From contig QANT01002490.1 in assembly GCA_003254885.1 (NCBI GenBank), positions 1 to 31,841 on the forward strand: DNA of 31,841 bases, written 5' to 3'. The position numbers and the translations under genes are program-made. The DNA is from Purshia tridentata. Its lineage: Eukaryota > Streptophyta > Magnoliopsida > Rosales > Rosaceae. The notes under the pieces are model-generated. The model ran no database searches, was not told where the DNA came from, and saw nothing but the letters and a program-made list of their open reading frames with translations. Position 1 is the first letter of the stretch. Each line of letters opens with the position of its first letter. Positions 1-11,954 of the stretch are shown one piece after another.

Positions 1-215
1 AAAAATATATAAACATTTTTTTTTTGGCATAGGTTCGGTCCGGTTCGGTCTACCGGGTGTAAAAATTTTAGAGACCGGTTCCGGACCGGAATTGGCCGGT
101 TCGGTCTATAGACCGGAAGTCCGGTCTCGGTCAATGGTCGGTTCAGTTTTTTTCGATTTCGGTCTTGTCGGTTTCGGTTCGGTTTCCAGTTTTCCGGTCA
201 AACCGACCCACCCCT
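1..215. mobile_element. Right end of a hAT-like transposon (left end outside window)
   Basis: The segment is full of GGTCGG/GGTTCGG/ACCGG-type subterminal motifs and ends in ACCGACCCACCCCTA at 215. Read on the other strand this starts TAGGGGTGGGTCGG, the style of terminus common in plant hAT non-autonomous elements. The other terminus is not in the window, so the target duplication (expected to start at 216) cannot be checked. No transposase coding is seen. Confidence 0.5.
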
Positions 216-502
216 AATGGCAATGACCAAAGTAAAGTTTAAAACCCACTAATTAAAAGAATTTTAATTTCCAACAAATATAAAAAGAAGGAAAATATTA
301 TTTAAAAAACACAAACATTATGGGGATTTGAGGATTACACCCAGAGCCTAGTAGGCTACGCTACACTACCTTGCTCAGAGAAATTCAAACTCCATTGCCA
401 CGTTTACACTCACCTCCTCGAGTACTCCCCCAAAATTCAAACTCAAACTGCTTCTTCTTCTTCCTTGTGAGCTCTCTGTCTCTGCAACTCCTTGTTGTTC
501 AA
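216..502. other. Promoter and 5' leader region of the LRR receptor-like gene
   Basis: AT-rich sequence followed from about 410 by a pyrimidine-rich stretch with CTTCTTCTTCTTCC, typical of a plant transcription start and 5' leader. No confident TATA box could be chosen. Confidence 0.35.
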
Positions 503-535
503 ATGAAGCAACAGCGAGAGAGAGTCGCATTGTGA
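503..535 (+). promoter_or_regulatory. Short upstream ORF in the LRR-kinase leader
   Basis: An ATG at 503 opens a 10-codon reading frame (MKQQRERVAL) that stops with TGA at 533-535, 19 bases before the main ATG at 555. If it is in the transcript it could lower or tune translation of the main ORF. That the transcript starts upstream of 503 is inferred. Confidence 0.4.
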
Positions 536-554
536 AAATCCCAGAAACTGAAAA

Positions 555-3500
555 ATGCTTCTTTCTCTACAAATTGCTTTGCTTCTGATTTTCGTTTTGG
601 GGTCTCCTGCTGTCGTGTTCAGTCTCAACCCAGATGGGCTTTCACTCCTCGCACTCAAAGCCGCAATCGAAACCGACCCGAGTCGCACCCTGGACTCATG
701 GTCAGAGTCTGACTCGTCTCCCTGCCGCTGGCACGGCGTCGTTTGCACCCACAATCGAGTCACCGAGCTCTACCTCACCAACAAAGGCTTCAACGGCTAC
801 ATTCCCTCGGAGCTCGGCCGCCTCGACTCGCTGAGGCGACTCAACCTCGCTCGCAATAACTTCTCCAAGCCCATTCCGGTCCACCTCTTCAACGCCACCA
901 GTCTCATTGCTCTGGACCTTTCTCAAAACTCGCTCTCCGGCCCAGTTCCGGCCCAAATCGGAACCCTCAAATTGCTGAAGCACCTGGACTTGTCTTCAAA
1001 CTTTCTCAATGGGTCTCTCCCCGAAGCTCTGACTCAGCTCGAATCACTCTCCGGAACCCTCAACCTCTCTTATAACCGATTCTCCGGCCGAGTTCCGGCG
1101 TCATACGGACGCCTCCCGGTGCTGGTGAGCTTGGACCTCCGGAACAACAATCTCACCGGAAAAGTTCCTCAGGTGGGCTCGCTGGTGAACCAAGGCCCAA
1201 CAGCTTTCTCCGGAAACCCTAGTCTCTGTGGGTTTCCATTGGAGAGTCCATGCCCGGAAGCTCAAGACCCGAAACAGTTCAGAGGTGCAGCTGAGGAATC
1301 TCAAAAGCCTCTGAACCCTAATCCTATATCGGCCAATGGGGTTGAAGAGAGAGACAACGAGACAGGTGGGTCCGTGACCGTTCCGATCATTTCGGGAGTT
1401 TCGGTGGTGATCGGGGCCGTCTCGGTCTCGGTGTGGCTGTTTCGGAAAAAGAGCAGGGCCGCCAGGGAGGGCAAAACGGGAAAAGAGAAAGTGGAAAGGG
1501 AGAAGAAGATTGACGCTGACGAGGAAAGGGACGAAGGGCAAATTGGTAAATTCGTAGTGGTGGACGAGGGGTTCGGATTGGAATTAGAGGATTTGTTGAG
1601 GGCTTCGGCTTACGTGGTGGGAAAGAGTAGGACTGGGATCGTGTACCGGGTGGTCGCCGGGAATGCTGGTGGTGGGAAGGGATCCGGTGTGCCGCCTTCA
1701 GTTGTTGCAGTGAGGCGGTTGAGCGAGGGTGACGCCACGTGGCGGTTTAAGGAGTTTGAGGCTGAGGTGGAGGCCATCGGGAAGGTGGTCCACCCTAACA
1801 TCGTGCGCTTGAGAGCTTATTACTATGCAAATGATGAGAAGCTTCTGGTCACTGATTTCATTCGCAATGGTAGCTTGTACAATGCACTGCACGGTAATAC
1901 TCCCTTCTTTTTGTTTTTTTTATTTTTTTATTTCTTATTTGATTGTTTTATGTTTTAAAAAATTTTAGTCAACAATATAATCAGTAAATATGTAATCTTA
2001 TTAAAATTATTATTATTGTTATTTTAATGATGTTAATGTATATTTTTTTGCTAAGAAATGTTAATGTGTGTGTTCTCAGAAAAAATATGTTAATGTGCGT
2101 TATTGGTCACACCAATGTCAACTCTGTAAAATTCAAGGCATTTATGCTCAATGGTGAATAGAAGATAGAATCACACACTACAACTATACAAGTGAGATAT
2201 ACATTTATTCAGATTCCATCTCACATACAGACAATGATATGATGGGTCCCAAATTACTCAAAAGCCTTTTGATGCCCTATGCAATTGATCATTACATGTT
2301 TGCTAGATATTATCGGGCATGCAATCTGCTTTCGATATATTTGAGTTGACATATCTTTTGTGTCTTGTCCATAGGATTTGAAATGAGTGTTAGCCTCACA
2401 TGCATAGATAACAAAATGCTTTTTCTTTTTTTGTCATTTATAGTGGTAGCTTATATTAAATTGATGGCTCCATGACATATCTACTCATGATGAGGCTACA
2501 TGTCTCCCTCGTAATATACCAAATTTATATTTTCTGTGTAGAGTAACACTTCTAAGACCTTGTACAAGAGCTACTTATTTAAAGAAATGGTGAATAATAC
2601 TTGGTTCTGTATTTATCTATAACATTCTTGTAATTTTGATTTTATCTCTTACTATCATTTTGATGTGATGCTTATTCACTACTTGGTCATACATGTGTGT
2701 GTACATATATAATATGTTTTGGCTCATCTGTTTGCTACTGCTTGTGCACTGAAACTCTTGCATTTTGTTTTGGCTCCATTGGTTCAGAAATAGCTTGGTT
2801 CTGGTATTCATGTGGGTAAATACTGGCCACTCTTTCCTTTGTTTTCATCTCCCTTAGAAATGCATGTTACCAGACATTTATCTCTCTCCAAAGGGAATAT
2901 GTACCTATTTCCAATCCTTAACTTTGTGGTCCTTTCAATCTGTGCCTGCTAAAATTTAAAACTATTTAAGACTCCTTTATGATAGCTGACAATTGTAGGG
3001 TCTCTGGAGCAACAATTGTCATGTTGTTATAATTAAACAAAACAGCCTACACAGATCTACTGCATGCTAATTCTGATTCAGAAATGCACATTTTCAATTT
3101 TTAATTGTTGCTCATTTTCAATTGTTATGTCCATTGATGAAGATTTACCTACAAATTTTGTAACTGCTGGTTTTTTTTGGCAATATTGTGATTGTGGTCA
3201 TGTAATTTATTGCAGGGGGACCATCCAATTCTTTGCCATCATTACAATGGGCAACTAGGTTAAAAATCTCTCAGGGGACTGCAAGGGGTTTGATGTACAT
3301 ACACGAACACAGCCCTCGAAAGCATGTTCATGGCAACATTAAATCAACAAAAATCCTTCTCGACGATGACCTCCAACCTTACATATCAGGTTTTGGATTG
3401 GCACGTCTTATCTTGGGGACCTCAAAGCTCACCACTTCAGCCTCCCGAAAACAGAACTCAAACCAATCCATCATAACCTCTGGTTTGGCTGTTTCAACTC

Positions 3501-3853
3501 CCTCTACCATTTACTTGGCACCTGAGGTTCGAATTTCTGGCAACAAGTTCACTCAGAAATGCGATGTGTACTCTTTTGGGGTTGTGCTCTTGGAGATCTT
3601 AACCGGTAGGCTGCCAGATGATGGGCCAGAAAACGGTGGTAAGGCACTAGAGAGTCTAGTCCGAAGGACATTCAGAGAGGAGCGCCCCTTGTCTGAGATT
3701 ATAGACCCTGCACTTCTGCAAGAGGTTTATGCAAAGAAGCAAGTTGTAGAAGCCTTTCACATTGCCCTTAATTGCACTGAACTAGACCCAGAGCTGCGTC
3801 CAAGGATGAAAACAGTTTCAGAGAGTCTTGATCGCATCAAATTGCAATGTTAA
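555..3853 (+). CDS. LRR receptor-like protein with an inactive (pseudo)kinase domain, At3g57830/At2g42290 type
   Basis: Two exons, 555-1893 and 3216-3853, joined by a phase-1 GT-AG intron, give about 658 residues. Seen in order: signal peptide (1-24), LRR N-terminal cap ending SPCRWHGVVC, about five or six LRRs (roughly 69-215), a charged juxtamembrane stretch, one membrane span (about 276-296) and a kinase fold (about 340-655). The kinase signature residues are degenerate: the glycine loop reads GKSRTG (356 onward), VAIK is VAVRR, HRD is HGN (485-487) and DFG is GFG (505-507). APE (548-550) and DVYSFGVVLLE are kept. This combination is characteristic of a known family of 'probable inactive' plant LRR receptor kinases, so it is family-typical and not damage. 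It should act at the plasma membrane as a non-catalytic receptor or co-receptor; the ligand is unknown. ATG 555 gives the signal peptide and the family N-terminus. Confidence 0.93.
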
Positions 3854-4600
3854 AAGAAGAAAACAGAAAAAGCTGAGTAGAAACTGGTCATGGGTAGGTG
3901 TTTCAGTGTGTATGCTTTTGTTGAGTGAATTGTTGTAAGGAAATCCATTACCTTAATGGGTTGGATATGTCATATATCTATTGTCTAGTAGAATGTTGCT
4001 TGTAGGAACATGTATTCCAGGTTGACAACTTTCTGATGGGATAGGAGGAGAGGAGTAATTTTGGCTGTTTTTTTCTTCCCTTTCTTTGAGACTTGTTTTA
4101 ATTTGCTGCCCTATTTTCATATATGGTCTTAATTCCTGCTTTTTCTCAGGTTGAAATTTTACCTGGCCATGTTGAATAGTGTCTGTATTCTTCCAAGTTA
4201 ACCTGAAATCATACTACCAAATTAGTTAATGTCGTTCTTTTGGAGGGTAACTGTCCCCCAAGGATTAAAGGACACATTTTTTGAAGAACTTGAGCTCACC
4301 AATTTGAAAGGATTAATGGAAAATGTAAGTTGTCAGACTTTGAATCCACCATTGATCATGTGGACTCTTGTTTCATCGTGTAATGTTAGATATGTTGTAA
4401 GAGAATACTATTCTAGATCACCGATATATATATGAACAATGACTAATGGATAGCAACAATGCCTGGATGGCATGCTACGAGTTGGTGGTGACTATAAAGT
4501 CTACACTTCTCATAAAAAGCTACAAAAATTAATTCTTTTTAACAATAAACCCAACAAAATATTTTCCTTTAATTGAGGACCTTGAGGCACACCACATACG
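3854..4600. other. 3' UTR and downstream spacer of the LRR-kinase gene
   Basis: The stretch after the TAA is T-rich and looks like a 3' UTR for the first few hundred bases. A 68-codon open frame at 4229-4435 has no recognisable domain and is probably chance. Confidence 0.4.
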
Positions 4601-4610
4601 GGTGTATAGC

Positions 4611-4758
4611 CTCTATAGTGGGCCGGATGATTTTTTTTGCTTTTACTGTCTATTTTCGTAAGGATAAAATAGGATGAAGTAATATTCAAAAACTAAAGAA
4701 TTTTTTAAAGTCAAGCTAAATTCAAATTGAGTTGATAATCCGGCCCACATTCTATAGT
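4611..4758. mobile_element. Small foldback (MITE-like) element
   Basis: The left end GTGGGCCGGATGATT (about 4619-4633) is mirrored by GATAATCCGGCCCAC (about 4734-4748), giving about 15 bp of imperfect terminal inverted repeat around a short AT-rich centre. CTATAG occurs just outside on both sides, but the exact target duplication and superfamily could not be settled. Confidence 0.4.
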
Positions 4759-4795
4759 AAATTTGAGCCGGTTCATGTTTAATAATAACACATAG

Positions 4796-5436
4796 AAACA
4801 AAACAAAAACCATTAAAAATAATGTAAATTATGTCCATGCCACTGTGTTGCTTAGTTTTGTTTTGTGTGTGTGTATGTTAGAATATAATTATTGTTCGAC
4901 AGTGGCCACTATTGTCACCTTATTATTGATTGCATAAAAATAATACTTATATATACACATTTTGTATTTTTGTTATACGAACATGTGAAAAAGTAATAAA
5001 TCAACATAAAACAAAAAAATTCAAGTTTATGGATTCTCACATCCATCATAATTTTAACAATTACAGTAACTATTACTAATTTTCATTGTCCAATAAGTAG
5101 TGACAATCTATTCGGTACAAACAAAACAAAAACCATTAAAAATAATGTAAATTACGTCCATGCCACTGTGTTGCTTAGTTTTGTGTGTGTGTATGTTAGA
5201 ATATAATTATTGTTGGACAGTGGCCACTATTGTCACCTTATTATTAATTGCATAAAAATAATACTTATATATACGCATTTTGTATTTTTGTTATACGAAC
5301 ATGTGAAAAAGTAATAAATCAACATAAAACAAAATAATTCAAGTTTATGGAGTCTCACATCCATCATAATTTTAACAGTTACAGTAACTATTACTAATTT
5401 TCATTGTCCAATAAATAGTGACAATCTATTCGGTAC
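4796..5436. repeat. 323-bp tandem duplication (two copies)
   Basis: Copy 1 (4796-5118) and copy 2 (5119-5436) both start AAACAAAACAAAAACC and end CAATCTATTCGGTAC. They are nearly identical; copy 2 lacks 5 bp in the TTTTG run and has a few substitutions. No ORF or transposon termini are apparent. The high identity points to a fairly recent duplication. Confidence 0.95.
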
Positions 5437-7742
5437 GCCAAAACAAAAACAAAAACATCCTGAGAGCTCGGTGAACAATTTTGCAGCAGTTGTTGGTGGA
5501 CTTTTTTAATATTTGAAAAATTAGGTGAGTTGATTTAAAATTAAGAAGTGTAAAATAAACTTTAAAACAAGGCCCACCGAAACTCCAAGTCTACGGCTTA
5601 TGAGGCCCAAAAACTTTGAAAAGTCATTGTGTTGGTGCGGGCCTGCAAGGCCCATGTGTTTGCATTATTTCCTCAAATAGCATAATTTTGCATTATGTGC
5701 TTAAAACACGCGCTCAATCTCTGGAAATGAACATTTTCTGTTTGAGCAATAATGCTGAAGTTTGCCAAGAGTGAAGATGAGCATGAACAAAGAATCTATA
5801 AAAAGGATGTCAATCATGTCACCAGATCTTATGAATTCCCTAAAATAGAAATTGCTTTATACACCCTCTGCACGACAGGGGAATCAAAGGGATTTTCATT
5901 GCCATGGACCCCATGGTTCATGGCTCTTTTGGGTCCCACCACTCTCTTCCAGCAACAACAGATAAAAAGTGATTTTCCTCCACCACGTATACAAACTTAA
6001 ATTAGAAGCCCTTTTGAGGTATTGCCTTTGCTTTTTTGTTGTGCTAAAAAATTACTTAATTTGTTCCTCATATTTATTTAAATTAAAAAATTCTTGAAGT
6101 TAGTTGAAGTAGTGAGAGCCAAGTTTGTTGTGCTTATAAAATGTATCTTTTGAGGTATTTTATTAAACACCTTGTCTATTCTCTTAAAAAAAAAATTATT
6201 TGCATATTCACTCTAGATTATTGGTAAAAAAAAAAAAAGTTATCATAGCCAATAGACCTTATTGAGTCATTGTGGATTGACCGGTGACAAAATGTAATCA
6301 AAATTTACTTATTAAATGATTTAGAATGACTTGAGACTCAAACTTGAAACATCTCTAACATTATAGAGAGGTTATTATATATAAATACACAAAATCTAAA
6401 GAATGGACTATTTATCCTTTCTTATTTAATTTTTGACATGTTCTAACATTTTAAGCTATATACTTTTATATTTTATGGTATCGAATCATCGTTTAAGGAA
6501 TGAGATTTCAAAACCATAAGAGTTAAAACTAAAGAACGGATCGCAATTAATGATTTATACTATAAAGCATTAAACCATGCCAAACATAAGATCAAAACTT
6601 TATATATTTTTCGTCCTTTAATATCGTTCAGAGAGACACTCTATATCAATAACTAGTTTTTTTATTTTTATACGTACCGTAATAAATAGTTGGTTAAGTA
6701 AATATAATGTGGAGGGTATATTAATATTGTTTAGTTTTTTTTCTCAATTAATTATATTTAGCTAATCATGTGAAGTGTCAGCCATGGTCAGTTTTTTAGA
6801 CCACTATTAAAATATATTTCTTAACTGATTAATGTTAAGACAGACTCATTGAAACAAATGCAGGCTCACGGGTCTGTGTACCCTCCACACAACCATTACT
6901 CCTTGGCCTTTGCTTTATTTTAATGAGAGCTTTTAATTTGAAAGGCTTGGAGGGATCGTCTTGTACCTATCAAACTCTCTCACTATCATTTTTTAATTGA
7001 CTTTTTTAGGGTTTACTTTCTTCTTTTATCACAGGTACCACGAGACAAAGCAAGGGGACCACAAATAGCTCACAAAAGTTGATAGCTTAATTCAACTTTT
7101 TAAAGCAAGTTTAGTGATCTAAGATCTTGATTCCACCAACGAGCCCTTTCCTCAAATTGAGGTCATTTCTATTATATATTAATTAGCATCCTCTATTTGT
7201 CTTCATATTTATCTTTTTTTAATTTGATTTGTGTATACAATTTGTTTATTTATCTATTTATTTTTGTTTGACTTTTAACTTCAATTGTATATTATAAATC
7301 TAATGATGATGCATTTGTACCCTTAAAAGTAGAGAATACAGCATTTTTCTATATGATAATAGCTTTTCAATGAAATTTTCATTTTGATATTACATTATTG
7401 TGGAATATATAAGATGTATAATGTTGCATGTGATTCTAGGTGATCATTTAATTCTCTAAGCACATATTAGATTCGATTCCAAATAAGAATATTTATTCAT
7501 ATCACTGGGTACAATGACACAGTATTAGCTAATCAAATACAATCCTTAATATAATGACGTAATATTCTTGCTTCCATATATACCAAAGGTTGCATTCATG
7601 TTTGTATCTTACCCTCAACTCAATTAATATGGTATTAGCTTGAAGTTTAGGTTGGAGGGTTGAGAAACTTTCGTTTCTTACTAATAAATACAAAAAAGAA
7701 AAAGAAAAAAAGAAGTGGGTTAAGGAAATTTAGGAGAGATTA
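5437..7742. other. Intergenic, no confident gene
   Basis: Mostly AT-rich. Three GGCCCA/TGGGCC-type motifs lie near 5573, 5605 and 5650 and resemble plant site II promoter elements. The open frame that follows at 5752-6000 (82 codons) has no recognisable domain. It is more likely chance or a decayed gene than a working one. Nothing else recognisable to 7742. Confidence 0.3.
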
Positions 7743-7989
7743 CAGGCCTATTTGGCAGTGCTTTTAGAATTGCCAAAAGCGCTTTTAGTAATGTTTGGTA
7801 GAAATATATATAAATACTTCTGAGTTATAAAAGTGTTTTTAAGGGATTTTTTGAGAAGTACCTAACAGGTGCTTTCATTAAGAAGCACTTTAAGTACTTT
7901 TGCATGAATGGACTTCTTTATAAAACTGCTTCTAGCAAAAATGCTATTAAATAAAAGCACTTCTAAGAAGCAGTGCCAAATAGACCCTA
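7743..7989. mobile_element. Non-autonomous foldback element (hAT-like MITE)
   Basis: The left end reads CAGGCCTATTTGGCAGTGCTT. The right end, reverse complemented, reads TAGGGTCTATTTGGCACTGCTT, giving about 20 bp of imperfect terminal inverted repeats about 247 bp apart. The interior is rich in AAAAGCGCTTTT and AAGCACTTTT motifs, as in common plant MITEs. No coding capacity. I could not find a clean 8-bp target duplication, so the exact ends and superfamily are tentative. Confidence 0.65.
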
Positions 7990-9720
7990 CATTGATCATA
8001 TTCTTAATTAAATGTTCAATTTATTTTGTTATGTGCTTGTTGTTTCTCTTTTACTTTTAATCGTAGTTATATATAATTTATTAAGTTGTTTATGCTTATG
8101 TCATGTTGGAATAAGTTCCTCCCCTTTTTTTTTCTTTTATTTACCATATTTTCTCAAATTATAGTTTTTAGTCGACAATGTGGAAAAATATTCCCAATTT
8201 TGACCAAACATATTGAATTATTGAATTATTTTCATTTCACCAAACAAGAAGATATAAGAGGAAAGAACATGCATTTATTCACTTAACAAACAAAACAAAC
8301 AATAGTGGTTTTTGGAAAGGCGGCGCATGCGATTTAGAGGCAAAACTCAAAACAACAAAAAGCAAAACAGGAAAACTGATGAAAACGACGTGAAAGAATC
8401 AGATGCAGCGTGAATCTGGTGCTCACAGGACTACGATAACGTCATCCATCGCATACAAGAAGTTATGCCCTTAATCCTTATCCATGTTGTTGCTATCGCT
8501 GCAATATATTGCTCCACAACTTGACACTATCTACTCTTTTCTTCAAAGCACTATTACCAAATTAAGTTAATTAACTAAGTTTAAAGTTTAAACCACCACT
8601 TCAACTTAATTAAATTAAGATTAATTTTCAATTAAGTTTATCATGTCCTCCAAAAATCAATTTCCTCTCTTTGCAATGTCTCTATTGTTTTAATTTTTTT
8701 TATATTTTTATCTTATTTATGTTCATCTATGTATTGTATTTTTCTTTGTTTCTTTACCCTATCTTCTCAAACCACTTAGCGACCAAACCAAACCAAATCG
8801 AAAGTGAATGAAATGGTTTGATTCGATTGAGTATATGGTTTATGGTTTAAGCTTAACTATTCACTTTTTATAACTCATTTTTTTCAATTGATTTATTTTT
8901 CTTCGGTTCTTCTTCCTCTTCCAATTCCAAGGTTCATCTCCTCATTTTTTTCATCGTGATATGTTGCTTTTTGACATTGATTAGCTTTGGTTACCTTGTT
9001 TTTTGGTTGAGAAAAGCTAATTTGGTTCCATTATTTACTTGAATGCTCATCTAATTTGAGAATTTTATTTTTTAGCTTAGAAATTTTGCTCATCGCATTT
9101 GTAAATTATGGCTTCGTCTCTAATGCATCGGGATTGGATGATCACAAGAAAATCAAATAAATTATTTTCTATAAATATATTAGGCTTTATCTTAAGAAAG
9201 ATAAGAACAGTTGTAAAATGAACTTGATTTGTATTAAAACGACATGATATAAATAAAAAATGAATTGAACAGTGACACCAACACAAACATGTAGAAGTGT
9301 CTATATCCGGGACAAAATTATATAGTTCTTCTTATGGCACTGATACGAGTACCATAAAGACATTTGTATAAACATACCTTTTTATTTATTGTTTTAGAAA
9401 CTCTAAAACAATAATATTATTACTATACATATGTTATTTTGTCTTCTTTTTTTCATTCTTCAATCTTTAATATGATAATTAAAATGTTATTAACCTTAAT
9501 CAAATGCTTCTTTCATGGAATTGTTATTTAGAAATGAAATTTACAAGAAATTAGAAATGTAAAATAAAAATTAATTATAGAAAGTCGAAAAAAAATGAAT
9601 AAAGCATGTGAACATGGGTAATTTGGCTAATGAAGAAGAGAGAGAAGCGTTAGGCAGTGGAGACTGAGAGACCAGATTGATAGCTCTCTGTACTTTTCCA
9701 TTGGACCACGAATTTGTATT
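7990..9720. other. Intergenic, distal upstream region of the bHLH gene
   Basis: AT-rich with no credible ORF. A less AT-rich patch at about 8310-8530 stands out from its surroundings. It could be a conserved non-coding element or an old gene fragment, but no protein similarity was recognised. Confidence 0.3.
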
Positions 9721-9734
9721 AAGAAGAAGAAGAT

Positions 9735-9736
9735 AA

Positions 9737-9817
<81 letters not shown>

Positions 9818-9818
9818 C
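9735..9818. repeat. (CT)n microsatellite in the bHLH promoter/leader
   Basis: A nearly pure CT tract of more than 35 units, interrupted once near its end by TTT. A second short CT tract follows at about 9925-9942. Long CT tracts are common around plant transcription starts. The first lies about 450 bp upstream of the bHLH ATG, plausibly in the promoter or 5' leader. Confidence 0.9.
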
Positions 9819-10186
9819 AGCTCAAGATCTTCCTTGCTTTCGGTGCTTTGAAAAGCCAGTCTCAGGCTGCAGTACGGTGCAGTCAGTCTCTCTCTTTCTC
9901 TCTGCTAAACTCTGTATATATATATCTCTCTCTCTCTCTCTGTTTCCCTTACAACACAGACCTCAAGGTTCCATTTAATTACATACGGGCCTGACACTCT
10001 CTTCTACCTGAGGTCTCTGCCTCTCAGTGGCTTACGCTTTGGTCAAGCTTACCTTTCCCATTCGGTCGCTTCTTCTACAAGATCTTATCCCACTCTGCTT
10101 AACAATTAAGCCGAAATTTTCTCTGGAAAGTGAAACAAAAAAAAATTCTCGGAATTTTCTCTGAAAAGCTACGTGAACAGGAGGGT

Positions 10187-10201
10187 ATGTATAATGGTTA
10201 A
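10187..10201 (+). promoter_or_regulatory. Tiny upstream ORF before the bHLH start
   Basis: ATG-TAT-AAT-GGT-TAA lies 66 bases upstream of the main ATG. The preceding GAGG|GTATGT also resembles a splice donor, so this stretch might instead be removed as part of a 5' UTR intron. Transcript data would be needed to choose. Confidence 0.25.
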
Positions 10202-10267
10202 CTAGCATCAAATTCTTGCACGAGCCATTAGCTTCAGTCCCACAGTGGAAAGTAGTGTACCCATTTC

Positions 10268-11918
10268 ATGGATTCAAATACCCATCACAATCTCCACCCC
10301 CAAGAGCTCCAAAACCACCAACCCAATTCTGGGTTGTTGAGGTTTCGCTCTGCTCCCAGTTCACTCTTCGCCAATTTCGCTGAAAACGGCGACCGTGGAG
10401 TCAGTAAGGGAAACCCAATCGAGGGTGCAGGTTCAGAGTCAGAGAGATTGTTCTCCAGATTTGTGAATTACAGCAACAACTGCAACGATTCGGATTCTTG
10501 GCCGTCGAGTTTCCAAGAATTCGACGACAAATCTACGGTGATGGCGAGCCCTATGAGCTCTCAGCAGCAGCAAAGGTATTCTCATTCTGGGCTCCCACCT
10601 CATTATCCGAGGCAGAGCTCGTATGGCGCCACTGGAAATGGGTCATATGGGTTGGTGGGTTCGGCGGCAGTGGACCACCAAACGGAAGCCAAGACGGTTC
10701 ATTCAAATCTTGTTCGCCAAAGTAGCTCGCCTGCTGGCCTTTTCCACCATAACTCTGTTCAAAATGGTATCTTTCTTTAGCTGGTTTCTCTAACTTTGGT
10801 CAATGCTTTTGAATTTGAAAAAAGTTTTGTTTTTTCACCATGTCATTGTGTGTTCTTGTTGTTTGAATGCATCGTAGATTCGATATAGGAGTTGCGGTAG
10901 CTTAGTGGATTTTCAGTTTAGCATTTGGTAATTGGTATAGGATAAGAAACATTTAAGTAGAAGGAATTGCGATCCAAAAGTAAGATGGGAATCTTTGGGA
11001 ATGAGATATTGTGTTTTTCATACTTGTAGTTGTCAAGGACATGAAGGAATCGAGTGGCTGCATTTGGCTCAGACTTGTGTTGAAATTTTAGTCTTCTTAT
11101 GGATTCTGATTTCAATTTCCTGTCTTTTCTTGTACATGTTCTCAGCAATCTAAAGAGTTGAGGAACTGATTTAATCAGAACATTTACTCATTATTGGGTA
11201 AATGAGTCCTAAATTAAAGCTGACAGATCAGGATTAGAAAGCTAGAATAGATTATTGAATATCTTTCAGTAAATTGCGGGTTATGCTACCATTAAAGGTG
11301 CAGGCTATGGACGGAATAGTACTGATGGGGAACTAAGTCCATCCACAAACAGGTGGAAGGGTCAAAATAGCTTCTCATTAAGACTCCCTTCTTCTCTGGG
11401 GTGTTGCCCCAGATCTCTGATATTGGGAGTGAATGCATCGGGGCAAATAGCCCTGATAATGGAAAGCTTGGAAATGGAAATGCTGATACTCGATTTAATG
11501 GTACAGGATTCCCATTTGGAACTTGGAACGATCCATCAAATTTCGCAGACAATTTGGGTGGCATGAGAAGAGACCAAGATAATGACGAGAAGTTATTTTC
11601 TGTTGCTCAGGTATTAATTTGTTTTTGTTGTTGAATTTCCTCAAATTCTTGTTGCATATATTACTTGTTCTGAATAATCGTCATAAATTAGAACGGAGGA
11701 GAGCTTGGAAACCGGATTCATATATTATCCCACCACTTGAGTTTACCAAAAACTTCAGCAGAAATTGCCATGGAGAAATTCCTGCAACTCCAAGATTCTG
11801 TGCCTTGCAAAGTTAGAGCCAAGCGAGGTTGTGCCACTCATCCTCGAAGCATTGCAGAAAGAGTAAATATTTTTCCATATTTGTAGGCAGCTGAATTTTT
11901 TTTAGTGAGTGAGCTCAA

Positions 11919-11954
<36 letters not shown>

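Noticed and set aside
1101..1541. 146-codon open frame on the minus strand inside the LRR gene
   Set aside because: It is the antisense shadow of conserved LRR and membrane-span coding sequence and has no domain of its own.
5752..6000. 82-codon open frame
   Set aside because: No recognisable domain, ordinary AT-rich spacer around it; kept only as a low-interest lead because of the upstream motifs.
9571..9825. Minus-strand frame with long Arg-Glu repeat
   Set aside because: Produced by the CT microsatellite.
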